From Pontibacter virosus (GTDB taxonomy: Bacteria > Bacteroidota > Bacteroidia > Cytophagales > Hymenobacteraceae): a stretch of DNA of 64,000 nucleotides. Under the pieces are notes generated by a model. That model had not been told where the DNA came from. It saw nothing but the letters and a program-made list of their open reading frames with translations, and searched no databases. A program made the position numbers and the translations under genes. This document shows positions 28,169 through 35,926 of this stretch, one piece after another; position 1 is the first letter of the stretch, and each line of letters opens with the position of its first letter. The stretch covers positions 310,001 to 374,000 of the forward strand of contig NZ_QEKI01000004.1 in assembly GCF_003096355.1 (NCBI RefSeq), given 5' to 3'.

Positions 28169-28189
28169 TGGCACTTACAAAAACTTATT

Positions 28190-28597
28190 ATGTCTTCTAA
28201 ATCAACAAAATACACTCTGCTAGGCTTCGCTGCCGCCCTCATCATCTACTTCATCTATGATTCGTTTTCCCTTCCCAGCGTTGACGACCTGGATGGTGAT
28301 TTTAAAGAAGTGGCTTTTTATCGCAATGAGAATAACACCGGCCCGATCGTCAGGATATATGCAGTGACTGTGGCTGATACGCTGTGGCAGGAGATGGAGC
28401 AATACGGGAATTACATGCCACACACTAAATATGGCACTACCAGGGTCTATTTCTTTTTGAACAGCCAGCCAGCGCCCGATCAGGTGCAACCCGGACAGCC
28501 AAACTTCCCTTCCCAGTTTGAGCCTTATACCTTAGCTCGCTACGAAAAAGACGCCATGGGCCAAATATCCTTTGTACGACATCCATTTAGCCGCTAA
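28190..28597 (+). CDS. Small single-pass membrane protein, unknown
   Basis: A 135-residue protein starting MSSKSTKYTLLGFAAAL. One membrane helix is at about residues 9-26, followed by a soluble domain of roughly 100 residues (VAFYRNENNTGPIVRIYAV, YGTTRVYFFLNSQPAP). It resembles no family I know. It is probably anchored in the inner membrane with the domain in the periplasm. It has its own promoter. Confidence 0.6.
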   Translation: MSSKSTKYTLLGFAAALIIYFIYDSFSLPSVDDLDGDFKEVAFYRNENNTGPIVRIYAVTVADTLWQEMEQYGNYMPHTKYGTTRVYFFLNSQPAPDQVQPGQPNFPSQFEPYTLARYEKDAMGQISFVRHPFSR

Positions 28598-28623
28598 AAG
28601 GGGCTTAATCACCTCAATATACC

Positions 28624-28653
28624 ATAACTACTTACTGATAATTAAGTAGTTAT
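28624..28653. repeat. Hairpin upstream of the repeat lipoprotein
   Basis: ATAACTACTTA and its complement are separated by 8 bases. It has no T-tract directly after it, so it could be a weak terminator or a leader structure. Confidence 0.4.
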
Positions 28654-28738
28654 CACCTAACAATTGCAGCTTAGTTATTAGGCTCATCCTTAAATTAATC
28701 GTAAAAGAGAGGATGTGAAACCTAAAAACTAATAGTCT

Positions 28739-29263
28739 ATGAAAATAATTTGGAAAATAGCGGCGGCTACACTTTTCATGAGTTCAGCGTTACTACTGAC
28801 TTCTTGTAGCGGAGATCAGGGCAATACCACAGATACGCCCTCCGAAACCATGGAAGATAATACGATGGACACTGACATGGAGGACACTGGCATGACGGAA
28901 GATACTGCTGGTATGCAAGGAACTACTACAGGCGGTACCACAGGTACGACAACTACTGGAACCACCACGGGAGGTATGACCACGACCGGTACCACTACGG
29001 GCACAACGACAACAGGCTCCACAACAGGCACTACGACTGGAACTACTACAGGCACAACTACTGGAACTACGACTGGCACAACTACGGGAACCACTACCGG
29101 AACAACAACAGGTACGACTACGGGAACCACGACTGGTACGACGACCGGTACTACATCAGGAACTACTACGGGAACCACGACTGGTACGACGACCGGTACT
29201 ACATCAGGAACTACTACAGGTACGAACACGGGAACCACTACTGGTACTACAACAGGCAATTAA
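28739..29263 (+). CDS. Lipoprotein with long Gly-Thr-Thr-Thr repeat
   Basis: A 174-residue protein with a lipoprotein signal (LLLTSC, Cys 23). An acidic, Met-rich stretch follows (about 30-60, MEDNTMDTDMEDTGMTEDT), then more than 100 residues of a four-residue Gly-Thr-Thr-Thr repeat up to the C-terminus. The DNA repeat unit is 12 bases and includes a perfect 48-base tandem duplication (29121-29168 and 29169-29216). The tail is probably an extended, possibly O-glycosylated stalk on the outer membrane; this is inference. A shorter paralogue follows at 29356. Confidence 0.7.
   Translation: MKIIWKIAAATLFMSSALLLTSCSGDQGNTTDTPSETMEDNTMDTDMEDTGMTEDTAGMQGTTTGGTTGTTTTGTTTGGMTTTGTTTGTTTTGSTTGTTTGTTTGTTTGTTTGTTTGTTTGTTTGTTTGTTTGTTTGTTSGTTTGTTTGTTTGTTSGTTTGTNTGTTTGTTTGN
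29121..29217 (+). repeat. Perfect 48-base tandem duplication in the lipoprotein gene
   Basis: Two identical 48-base copies, each four 12-base units, begin with CGGGAACCACGACTGG. The identity at synonymous sites points to recent expansion by slippage or recombination. Confidence 0.85.
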
Positions 29264-29272
29264 TTAAGATCC

Positions 29273-29314
29273 ATTCTGGTTGCTACACCTTGAATGGGTC
29301 GTAGCAACCAGAAT
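29273..29314. terminator. Strong hairpin between the two repeat lipoproteins
   Basis: ATTCTGGTTGCTAC and its exact complement form a 14-base stem with a 14-base loop. No T-tract follows, so it could be a terminator or an RNA-stability structure. Confidence 0.5.
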
Positions 29315-29355
29315 CTAACACCTACCCATACGATCGATCAAATCCAAAATAAGCT

Positions 29356-29607
29356 ATGAAAAAACAATGGACTTCACTGCTTGCTGCTTGCTGCTTAGGC
29401 ACAGCTTCTCTTTTGTTGACTTCTTGCGGAAGCGACAACCAACAATCTGTACCGGATAATCAGTCTATCGAAACAAGTGATATAGACAGTGACTCACTGG
29501 AAGACAACCAAGGTGAAGACGCTAGCGGAGGTACGGGTACGAATGCTGCTGGTACAACTACCACCGGCACCACGAGTGGAAGTACAACCGGTGGCACCAC
29601 CATGTAA
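29356..29607 (+). CDS. Short paralogue of the Gly/Thr-repeat lipoprotein
   Basis: An 83-residue lipoprotein (LLLTSC lipobox at Cys 23-24) with an acidic Asp/Ser/Glu stretch. Only about 20 residues of Gly/Thr repeat follow (GTTTTGTTSGSTTGGTTM). It shares the plan and signal sequence of its upstream neighbour but has a much shorter tail. The pair likely arose by duplication followed by a change of repeat number. Confidence 0.65.
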   Translation: MKKQWTSLLAACCLGTASLLLTSCGSDNQQSVPDNQSIETSDIDSDSLEDNQGEDASGGTGTNAAGTTTTGTTSGSTTGGTTM

Positions 29608-29640
29608 ACAACTGTAATTCCGACAAGCATACTAGTTGCG

Positions 29641-29683
29641 CAAAAGCGGGAGGCTGTTAAAGCAGTGTCTCGCTTTTGTTTTT
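29641..29683 (+). terminator. Terminator after the lipoprotein pair
   Basis: CAAAAGCG at 29641-29648 pairs with CGCTTTTG at 29671-29678 and is followed by TTTTT. Confidence 0.75.
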
Positions 29684-29867
29684 AGTATTAAAGGAACACT
29701 CTCATGCTATCCAAATGACTCCTATAATTTCAAGATTTTCCTGCAGGTATTCAGGAAACAAATAAGCTTATCGGAATATCGCTTGCGTACCAGGTTGCAT
29801 AATAGTATACTTGACCCCTTGCTTCTTTAATTCGTATGAATACACATTCATATAATATGCGCTGACT

Positions 29868-31499
29868 ATGAAGCAAGGCAAATCAAAAAAATCATACTTC
29901 CTACTAAACCTGATTCTTTTGCTTCTATCCTATATTTATGCTCCATCGCCGGTACATGCCCAATATCGGCCGGAGACCGATTTGCAAGAGCTTTTTCGTG
30001 ATGTACAGTTACTGCCTGTTTTCCCGGATTCTAAAACCTTTGCAGACTGTGTGCCCCTGCAGGAGCCAGCGCATATTTTACAGGCCTACCGCCAACAGCG
30101 CGGGCAGTCTGGCTTCGATTTGAAGGAGTTTGTGCTCGAACATTTCCTGCTGCCAACACAGCCTTCCTCTAACTTCACGACAGACACCAGCCTTTCTGTA
30201 ACAGCGCACATACGACAGCTCTGGCCAGTCCTCACCCGCATGCCGGACGAGGGCGGCGGCTCCCTTCTTCCCCTCCCCCATGCCTATGTAGTGCCGGGCG
30301 GCCGCTTTCAGGAGATCTACTATTGGGACAGCTTCTTCACCATGCTCGGGCTGCAGGTAAGCGGCGAAAAAGCCTTGATCCAGCACATGGTCGACAATTT
30401 CACGCACCTGATCCATACCACCGGCCATATACCAAACGGCAACCGCAGCTATTACCTTAGCCGCTCCCAGCCACCATTTTATGCGCTGATGCTGCACTTG
30501 CTTACACAGGAGTTGGGCCGCGATGTGTTAGTAAAATATGCCTCCGCCCTTCGCAAGGAGTATGCTTTCTGGATGGATGGCGTAGAACAACTTACCCCTA
30601 ACAATCCAACCCACCGCCGGGTGGTACTGCTACCGGACGGCAGCATCCTCAACCGCTACTGGGACGACCAACCGGCCCCCCGCCCTGAATCTTACAGAGA
30701 AGATTTGCACATTGCACAGGAATCTGGCAGGTCACCCGAAAAGGTATACCGCCACATCCGGGCAGCGGCCGAGTCGGGTTGGGACTTTAGCAGCCGCTGG
30801 TTCGCCGACAAGCAAAACCTAAACACGATCCATACCACCGACATCCTGCCCGTAGACCTCAACTCGCTCCTTTTCCACATGGAACTGACCCTGGCTGAGA
30901 TGGCCGAACTGGAGCGCAACCCTGCGGAGGCACGTTTATACCGCCAAAAAGCAAAAGCTCGTCGCAAAGCAGTGCTCCACCACATGTGGCACGATGGTGA
31001 CGGCTTCTTTTATGATTATGATTTTGTACAGGGCACCACCACCAACATCCCAACACTGGCTGGCGTGTTTCCGCTTTACTTCTGTATGGCCAAGCGCAAA
31101 CAAGCCAATGCAGTGGCTGAGCGCCTGCAAAACGATTTCCTAAAAGCAGGCGGACTGGCGACAACTCTGGTGCATACCGATCAACAATGGGACGCCCCAA
31201 ATGGCTGGGCACCTTTGCAGTGGATGGGTATACAGGCGCTGCGCAATTACGATCACGAAGATTTGGCCCGCACGATCGCTACCCGCTGGATTACCCTCGG
31301 CACCGAAGTACATGAAAGCACCGGCAAGATGGTAGAGAAATATAATGTAGAAAATCTGGAGCTCGAAGCAGGCGGCGGAGAGTACCCGAACCAAGATGGC
31401 TTCGGTTGGACCAACGGTGTGTTTCTGAAACTGCTTTCGCTATACCCTGAACTGCGTCCAATTGCCGAGCGCGAGCCCGCCATGCTGCAAAATCGGTAA
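29868..31499 (+). CDS. treA: Periplasmic trehalase (GH37)
   Basis: A 543-residue alpha,alpha-trehalase with an N-terminal signal (residues 1-31). Both family signatures are present: PGGRFQEIYYWDSFF (about 143-157) and QWDAPNGWAPLQW (about 443-455). GGGEYPNQDGFGWTNGVFL lies near the end. It splits trehalose into two glucoses and belongs to the exported TreA type. No sugar transport genes are nearby. Confidence 0.93.
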   Translation: MKQGKSKKSYFLLNLILLLLSYIYAPSPVHAQYRPETDLQELFRDVQLLPVFPDSKTFADCVPLQEPAHILQAYRQQRGQSGFDLKEFVLEHFLLPTQPSSNFTTDTSLSVTAHIRQLWPVLTRMPDEGGGSLLPLPHAYVVPGGRFQEIYYWDSFFTMLGLQVSGEKALIQHMVDNFTHLIHTTGHIPNGNRSYYLSRSQPPFYALMLHLLTQELGRDVLVKYASALRKEYAFWMDGVEQLTPNNPTHRRVVLLPDGSILNRYWDDQPAPRPESYREDLHIAQESGRSPEKVYRHIRAAAESGWDFSSRWFADKQNLNTIHTTDILPVDLNSLLFHMELTLAEMAELERNPAEARLYRQKAKARRKAVLHHMWHDGDGFFYDYDFVQGTTTNIPTLAGVFPLYFCMAKRKQANAVAERLQNDFLKAGGLATTLVHTDQQWDAPNGWAPLQWMGIQALRNYDHEDLARTIATRWITLGTEVHESTGKMVEKYNVENLELEAGGGEYPNQDGFGWTNGVFLKLLSLYPELRPIAEREPAMLQNR

Positions 31500-31572
31500 A
31501 GCTATACCTGAATTATAGCCTCTGTGCAGGCGGACATTCGGTTATACTGATTAGTTAGCTCTTATTTATTTT

Positions 31573-31995
31573 ATGAAACTGACCAATTTTGAGATAGAGG
31601 ATACAGTCACACTACATTATACTGGCTTGTACTTAGACCTTCACAACGATTATGACTTTCATGAATTTAAGTATTCACTATCATCTCAAGTCTTCGAAAT
31701 ACAATGGGATAAATTAGAAACTGAAGAAACCACATCTAATAATATTGATAAATTCAAATTACGCTTTAGCGCAGTTAGTTTTCTTAAAATACAAGAAAGA
31801 GATGCTGAAGTTCCTGTGAGCGAGGACAAATGTTTAGATGTGCTTGGATGGCTTCCCCAAAACATGAGGCAAGTTATGGACAGCTTTGGCCTGAAGCCAG
31901 ACTATAAAAATGATGATATGATTCTTATTTTTCGGGGTGGACAAACCATAAAAATAAATGCCGAACAAGTTGATTTGATAGTATTAGAACAGTAA
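31573..31995 (+). CDS. AT-rich orphan protein, unknown
   Basis: A 140-residue soluble acidic protein without signal or membrane helix (MKLTNFEIEDTVTLHYTGLY...IKINAEQVDLIVLEQ), with mostly beta-type sequence. I recognise no family. Its AT-rich codons (ata, aat, tta) differ strongly from the GC-richer genes on both sides, which suggests recent acquisition. The size and acidity would fit an immunity or small regulatory protein, but no toxin gene is adjacent. Confidence 0.55.
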   Translation: MKLTNFEIEDTVTLHYTGLYLDLHNDYDFHEFKYSLSSQVFEIQWDKLETEETTSNNIDKFKLRFSAVSFLKIQERDAEVPVSEDKCLDVLGWLPQNMRQVMDSFGLKPDYKNDDMILIFRGGQTIKINAEQVDLIVLEQ

Positions 31996-32138
31996 AACAC
32001 GTTCTCCCCATATCTTTAGCACACTAAAGACTGCATATACCAAGTCCGGTACTAGAGTAGTTGTTGTACCTGATCTGCAGATTGGTCCAGAAACTGGCAC
32101 TCAGTTTGCAAAGTCAGCGTTATACAAAAAAACAGGAT

Positions 32139-33290
32139 ATGATTCAGGTTAAACATACATTAACGGCACTTGCCTTGCTCCTGAGCACCTTCACAGCTTT
32201 TGCGCAGGGCGAAACATCCAACTGGTACTTTGGCAAAGGAGCCGGTATGATTTTTAGGGGCGACACGGTAACCGCAGTGGTCAACAGTAGACTGCAGACC
32301 GAAGAAGGCAGCGCCACCATCTCCGATAAATCGGGCAACCTGTTGTTCTATACCAACGGGATCACCGTCTGGAACAAGCACCACCGCGTGCTGCCAAACG
32401 GCAACGGCCTGATGGGTATGAAGTCCTCCACCCAATCTGCCCTGATCATACCGAAGCCAGCTGCTGACAGCGTCTTTTACATTTTCACAACCGACATACA
32501 GGCGCAGTCCAATGGTTTGCGCTACAGTGTGGTGAACATGAACAAAGACGATGGTAACGGGGCCATTACGGCCCGAAACGTGTTTATGATCGCGCCGGCC
32601 ACCGAAAAGCTCACGGCCATTCGCCACAGCAACAACCGCGACTGGTGGGTGATTGCGCACCGCTGGAACAGCAACGCCTACATGGCCTACCTGGTGACAG
32701 CTGAGGGCGTGAACGTAGAGCCTGTGATGAGCAACGTGGGCACTGTGCATGGTGGCGCGCACCGCAAAGCCATCGGCTACCTCGTTCCTTCTCCTGACGG
32801 CACCCGTCTGGCCGCCGCCCTCTGGGACAGCGACAGCAATTTCGAGGTGCTCCGTTTCGACCGTAGTACCGGTGAGGTATCAGACCCTGTTTTGCTGAAA
32901 GGCTATGAAGAAGCGTATGGCGTGTGCTTTTCTCCGGATGGCACCAAGCTTTATGGCACCGCGAACGGCAAAGGGGGCGGCAAGGCGCAGATCATCCAAT
33001 TCGACCTGCAGGCTGGCGACGAAGCAGCCATTGCCAAATCAGCTGTGGTGGTGGGCACTTCCGGCAGTCCGCGCATCGGCGCTATACAAATGGGGCCGAA
33101 TGGCAAGATGTATGTGGCCCGCCAGGATAACATTCATCTAGGTGTGATCAACGATCCGAATGCCTTGGGTAAGGAAAGTGGTTATGTAGACACGGGCTTT
33201 CACCTGGGTGGCCGCAAGAGCGATCTTGGACTTCCAAACTTTCCGCAAGGTATACAGTCGGGCGCAGGTAGGTCTGCAAACGTAAAATAA
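32139..33290 (+). CDS. Secreted beta-propeller protein
   Basis: A 383-residue protein starting at ATG 32139 (signal peptide ending TAFAQ). It opens with NWYFGKGAGMIFRGD, as in the propeller region of large T9SS type B cargo proteins. Propeller blades follow, such as VPSPDGTRLAAALWDSD and FSPDGTKLYGT. It stops right after the propeller (GLPNFPQGIQSG) and lacks the PKD repeats and sorting tail that usually follow. It is either a truncated cargo or a periplasmic binding protein. Confidence 0.7.
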   Translation: MIQVKHTLTALALLLSTFTAFAQGETSNWYFGKGAGMIFRGDTVTAVVNSRLQTEEGSATISDKSGNLLFYTNGITVWNKHHRVLPNGNGLMGMKSSTQSALIIPKPAADSVFYIFTTDIQAQSNGLRYSVVNMNKDDGNGAITARNVFMIAPATEKLTAIRHSNNRDWWVIAHRWNSNAYMAYLVTAEGVNVEPVMSNVGTVHGGAHRKAIGYLVPSPDGTRLAAALWDSDSNFEVLRFDRSTGEVSDPVLLKGYEEAYGVCFSPDGTKLYGTANGKGGGKAQIIQFDLQAGDEAAIAKSAVVVGTSGSPRIGAIQMGPNGKMYVARQDNIHLGVINDPNALGKESGYVDTGFHLGGRKSDLGLPNFPQGIQSGAGRSANVK

Positions 33291-33311
33291 GGTTTCAAAA
33301 TCAGATTTAAG

Positions 33312-33338
33312 AGCCGGGCAGCAGTGTCCGGCTTTTTT
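33312..33338 (+). terminator. Terminator of the propeller gene
   Basis: AGCCGG at 33312-33317 pairs with CCGGCT at 33328-33333, followed by TTTTTG. Confidence 0.75.
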
Positions 33339-33376
33339 GTTTCACACAAATAACTGGCTCGGTAACGCATAAATTC

Positions 33377-33384
33377 TAAATTTG
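33377..33384 (+). promoter_or_regulatory. -7 element TAAATTTG of meaB
   Basis: A perfect TAnnTTTG lies 37 bases before the TTG start codon. No clear -33 TTTG is present. Confidence 0.55.
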
Positions 33385-33420
33385 TAAAGCAATCGATTCT
33401 ATACCTAACGCTATACCGCC

Positions 33421-34401
33421 TTGGCAAAACGTTTCAGTGCTGATAAGTATGTAGAGGGCATCCTGGCCGGCGACCGTGTCATGCTGAGTCGTGCCATTAC
33501 GTTGGTAGAAAGTCGGCTGGCCTCTGACCTGGATCTGGCACAGGACGTTATCAACCAGGTGCTGCCGCATGCCGGCAAATCAGTGCGGATAGGTATAACC
33601 GGCGTGCCGGGTGTGGGTAAGAGTACCTTTATTGAATCCTTTGGCAACTACCTGATTCAGGAACAGGGCAAGAAACTGGCCGTGCTGGCCATCGACCCGA
33701 CCTCACAGCGCACCGGCGGCAGTATACTCGGCGACAAGACGCGCATGGAATCACTCTCCGTTAATCCGCAGGCTTTTATACGTCCCTCCCCTGCCGGTAA
33801 GTCCTTGGGTGGCGTAACGCGCAGCACCCGCGAATCCATCATCCTTTGCGAAGCAGCCGGTTTTGACGCCATTATTGTGGAGACAGTGGGCGTAGGCCAA
33901 TCTGAAACGGCGGTGCATGCCATGGTGGATTTTTTCCTGTTACTGATGCTAGCAGGTGCCGGCGACGAACTGCAAGGTATAAAGCGCGGCATCATGGAGA
34001 TGGCCGATGCCATTGCCATTACCAAAGCCGACGGCGAGAACGCGATGAAAGCCAAAGCCGCCCGCGCCGAGTACAAGAATGCCCTGCACCTATACCCGAT
34101 GGCGGCCTCCGGTTGGCTCCCGAAGGTTTCCGTATGCTCAGCAGTGGAGCAAACGGGTCTCGACACCATCTGGCAGACGATAGCGGCATACCTGGAGCTG
34201 ACCCATCAAAGCGGATTCTTCGAGAAGAAGCGCCACAGCCAGAACCTGCAATGGATGTACGAAGCCATACGCCAGGGGCTGGAGGACAGTTTCTATGCAC
34301 ACCAGCAAGTGAAAGACCAATTGCCAGGTATAGCCGATGAGGTAAAGGAAGGCAAAAAATCAGCGTTTGCAGCCGCAACTGAGTTACTGAAACTGGTATA
34401 A
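33421..34401 (+). CDS. meaB: MeaB, GTPase chaperone of methylmalonyl-CoA mutase
   Basis: A 326-residue G3E GTPase that guards and reloads the B12 cofactor of MutAB. It has Walker A GVPGVGKSTFIE (about 61-72), AIDPTSQRTGGSILGDKTRM, VETVGVGQSE and the NKxD-like ITKADGEN. No in-frame ATG exists between the upstream stop (33406) and the conserved N-terminus, so TTG 33421 is the start. It has its own promoter, separate from the mut genes. Confidence 0.94.
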   Translation: MAKRFSADKYVEGILAGDRVMLSRAITLVESRLASDLDLAQDVINQVLPHAGKSVRIGITGVPGVGKSTFIESFGNYLIQEQGKKLAVLAIDPTSQRTGGSILGDKTRMESLSVNPQAFIRPSPAGKSLGGVTRSTRESIILCEAAGFDAIIVETVGVGQSETAVHAMVDFFLLLMLAGAGDELQGIKRGIMEMADAIAITKADGENAMKAKAARAEYKNALHLYPMAASGWLPKVSVCSAVEQTGLDTIWQTIAAYLELTHQSGFFEKKRHSQNLQWMYEAIRQGLEDSFYAHQQVKDQLPGIADEVKEGKKSAFAAATELLKLV

Positions 34402-34522
34402 CTTCTCCCCGAGCCCGAGCCGTCACATAATACCTTATTTGTCATCCTGTAAGGATACAGGTAGCATGCAGCAAAGGCTTAGCCTCCAGGACTAGGCCTT
34501 ACCCCTAAGCTGAAAAAGTAGA

Positions 34523-34554
34523 AAAAAAACAGCCGGCACATCACTGCGCCGGCT
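34523..34554 (-). terminator. Terminator of the WD40-divIVA-folB operon
   Basis: AGCCGGC and GCCGGCT enclose a 10-base loop. Read leftward the stem is followed by GTTTTTTTTC, a strong intrinsic terminator just after folB. Confidence 0.85.
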
Positions 34555-34575
34555 GCTCTTCATCAATAAGTAAAC

Positions 34576-34932
34576 TTATCGGGCCTCTGCTAATGTCACT
34601 TTGGCCCACTTACAAATACCCCCCAGCGGAGGGTTAAACTTGTATACATTTATTTTGACTGACTGCACAAACGGGAACCGGTCGTAGATCTTGTCGATGA
34701 TCCGGTGGCCCAGATGCTCCAGCAGGCGGGCCGGGACTCTCATCTCTTCCAGCGCCAGCGCATACAGCACTTCGTAGTTCACGGTTTCCCCCAGGTCGTC
34801 GCTCTCGGCGGCACGTCTCAGATCGGTTTCAATGAACAGGTCGATGCCGTACTTGTTACCGATCTTCTGTTCCTCGTCGTAAAAACCGTGGAAGGCGAAG
34901 AACTCCATTCCTTCCAGTGCAATCTGTCCCAT
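34576..34932 (-). CDS. folB: Dihydroneopterin aldolase
   Basis: A 118-residue FolB: EGMEFFAFHGFYDEEQ near the N-terminus, and DDLGETVNYEVLY plus LLEHLGHRI with the conserved residues of the active site. It cuts dihydroneopterin to the hydroxymethylpterin precursor of folate. It lies 10 bases after the DivIVA-type gene in a leftward operon. folE is at 53.4 kb in the same window. Confidence 0.92.
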   Translation of the reverse strand: MGQIALEGMEFFAFHGFYDEEQKIGNKYGIDLFIETDLRRAAESDDLGETVNYEVLYALALEEMRVPARLLEHLGHRIIDKIYDRFPFVQSVKINVYKFNPPLGGICKWAKVTLAEAR

Positions 34933-34942
34933 CCGTTTCGAA

Positions 34943-35926
34943 CTAGCCTATCTCGTCAAAGAAAGAGCCTGCCGTTTTTGGTTGACGGCTCTGCGCCCAG
35001 TCAGACAGACTATTGCGGGATGGCTCCGTCATCGGTGGCTGCACTTCAGGCTTATCAGGCGTAATAGGCTGTATCTCAGGTATAGGCTGCTCAATTTCAG
35101 GAGAAGGGATAGTACCCGGATAGTCCGGCTTCGGCTGCTCGATCTCCGGCGATGGTACGTTTGGCACCGGCGTTATCGGATTCGGAATTTCCGGGTGCGG
35201 CTGTGTCACGTCCGGAGCCGGATCACCAAGCGGTTCGTAGCTATTGCTGATGGCAAGAGCAGGTATAGCAGTTGCTGCAGTGGCCGTAGCCTCCGGCAGT
35301 TGTATCGTTCTATTCGTTGTGGTTTCCATATCTTTCATGTTACGCAGCAGCTCGGGCTGTTCCACCCGAAGTTCGGCCGCTCTTGAAAGAATACTGGCTG
35401 TACTGGTTTTAGGTTTTGACTTTGTCTTCTCGGCTTTCTCCAGCGCCTCGTTGGCCAGGTTGCGCAGGTCACGCACCATACTCTCCAGGTACGACTCCAT
35501 GCGCTGGTAGTCCTGCTCCAGGGCTTTTACCTCCTGCTGCATTTCGCTCACCATACGCTCGGCCTGCTTCTGGCTGTCTTCCAGCACTACACGGGCCTGG
35601 TTGCGGGCTGTGTTCAGCAGTTGGTCAACCTGCAGCTGCGCCTCACGGATCTTAAGCTCAGATGATTTGTTGGCCTGCTCCAGAATAGAGTTACCGGTGT
35701 CCTCGGCGGTTTTCAGTGTTTTGTATAATGAAGATTCCACCTCACGCAGCTTCTGCGTCTCGCGGTGAGCCGCCTCCAGCTTGTTGCGCAGGTCTTTGTT
35801 CTCATCGAGCAGCTTTTCCCACTGCTGCGATAAAGTCAGCAAAAAAGCATTTACTTCGTCCTTGTCCAGCCCTCTAAATGCCTTCTCAAATGTCTTTTGT
35901 CTGATTTCTAAGGGTGTAATCTTCAT
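34943..35926 (-). CDS. DivIVA-domain coiled-coil protein
   Basis: A 327-residue protein. The N-terminal DivIVA/GpsB lipid-binding motif is MKITPLEIRQKTFEKAFRG, with LDKDEVNAFL following. A long coiled coil spans about 30-175. A disordered C-terminal tail has repeated Pro-Glu-Ile-Glu-Gln-Pro units (about 240-300). DivIVA proteins sense curved membrane in Gram-positives; their role in Bacteroidota is little known. Its start overlaps the end of the WD40 gene by 41 bases, indicating coupled translation. Confidence 0.85.
   Translation of the reverse strand: MKITPLEIRQKTFEKAFRGLDKDEVNAFLLTLSQQWEKLLDENKDLRNKLEAAHRETQKLREVESSLYKTLKTAEDTGNSILEQANKSSELKIREAQLQVDQLLNTARNQARVVLEDSQKQAERMVSEMQQEVKALEQDYQRMESYLESMVRDLRNLANEALEKAEKTKSKPKTSTASILSRAAELRVEQPELLRNMKDMETTTNRTIQLPEATATAATAIPALAISNSYEPLGDPAPDVTQPHPEIPNPITPVPNVPSPEIEQPKPDYPGTIPSPEIEQPIPEIQPITPDKPEVQPPMTEPSRNSLSDWAQSRQPKTAGSFFDEIG

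Noticed and set aside
28816..29259. Open frame on the minus strand encoding a Val-Val-Pro repeat
   Set aside because: It is the mirror of the Gly-Thr repeat of the lipoprotein gene. It has no promoter or signal of its own and is a consequence of the 12-base DNA repeat.
29636..29830. Small open frame of 64 codons after the lipoprotein pair
   Set aside because: It runs through an intrinsic terminator and has no start signal, conserved motif or coding-like codon use.
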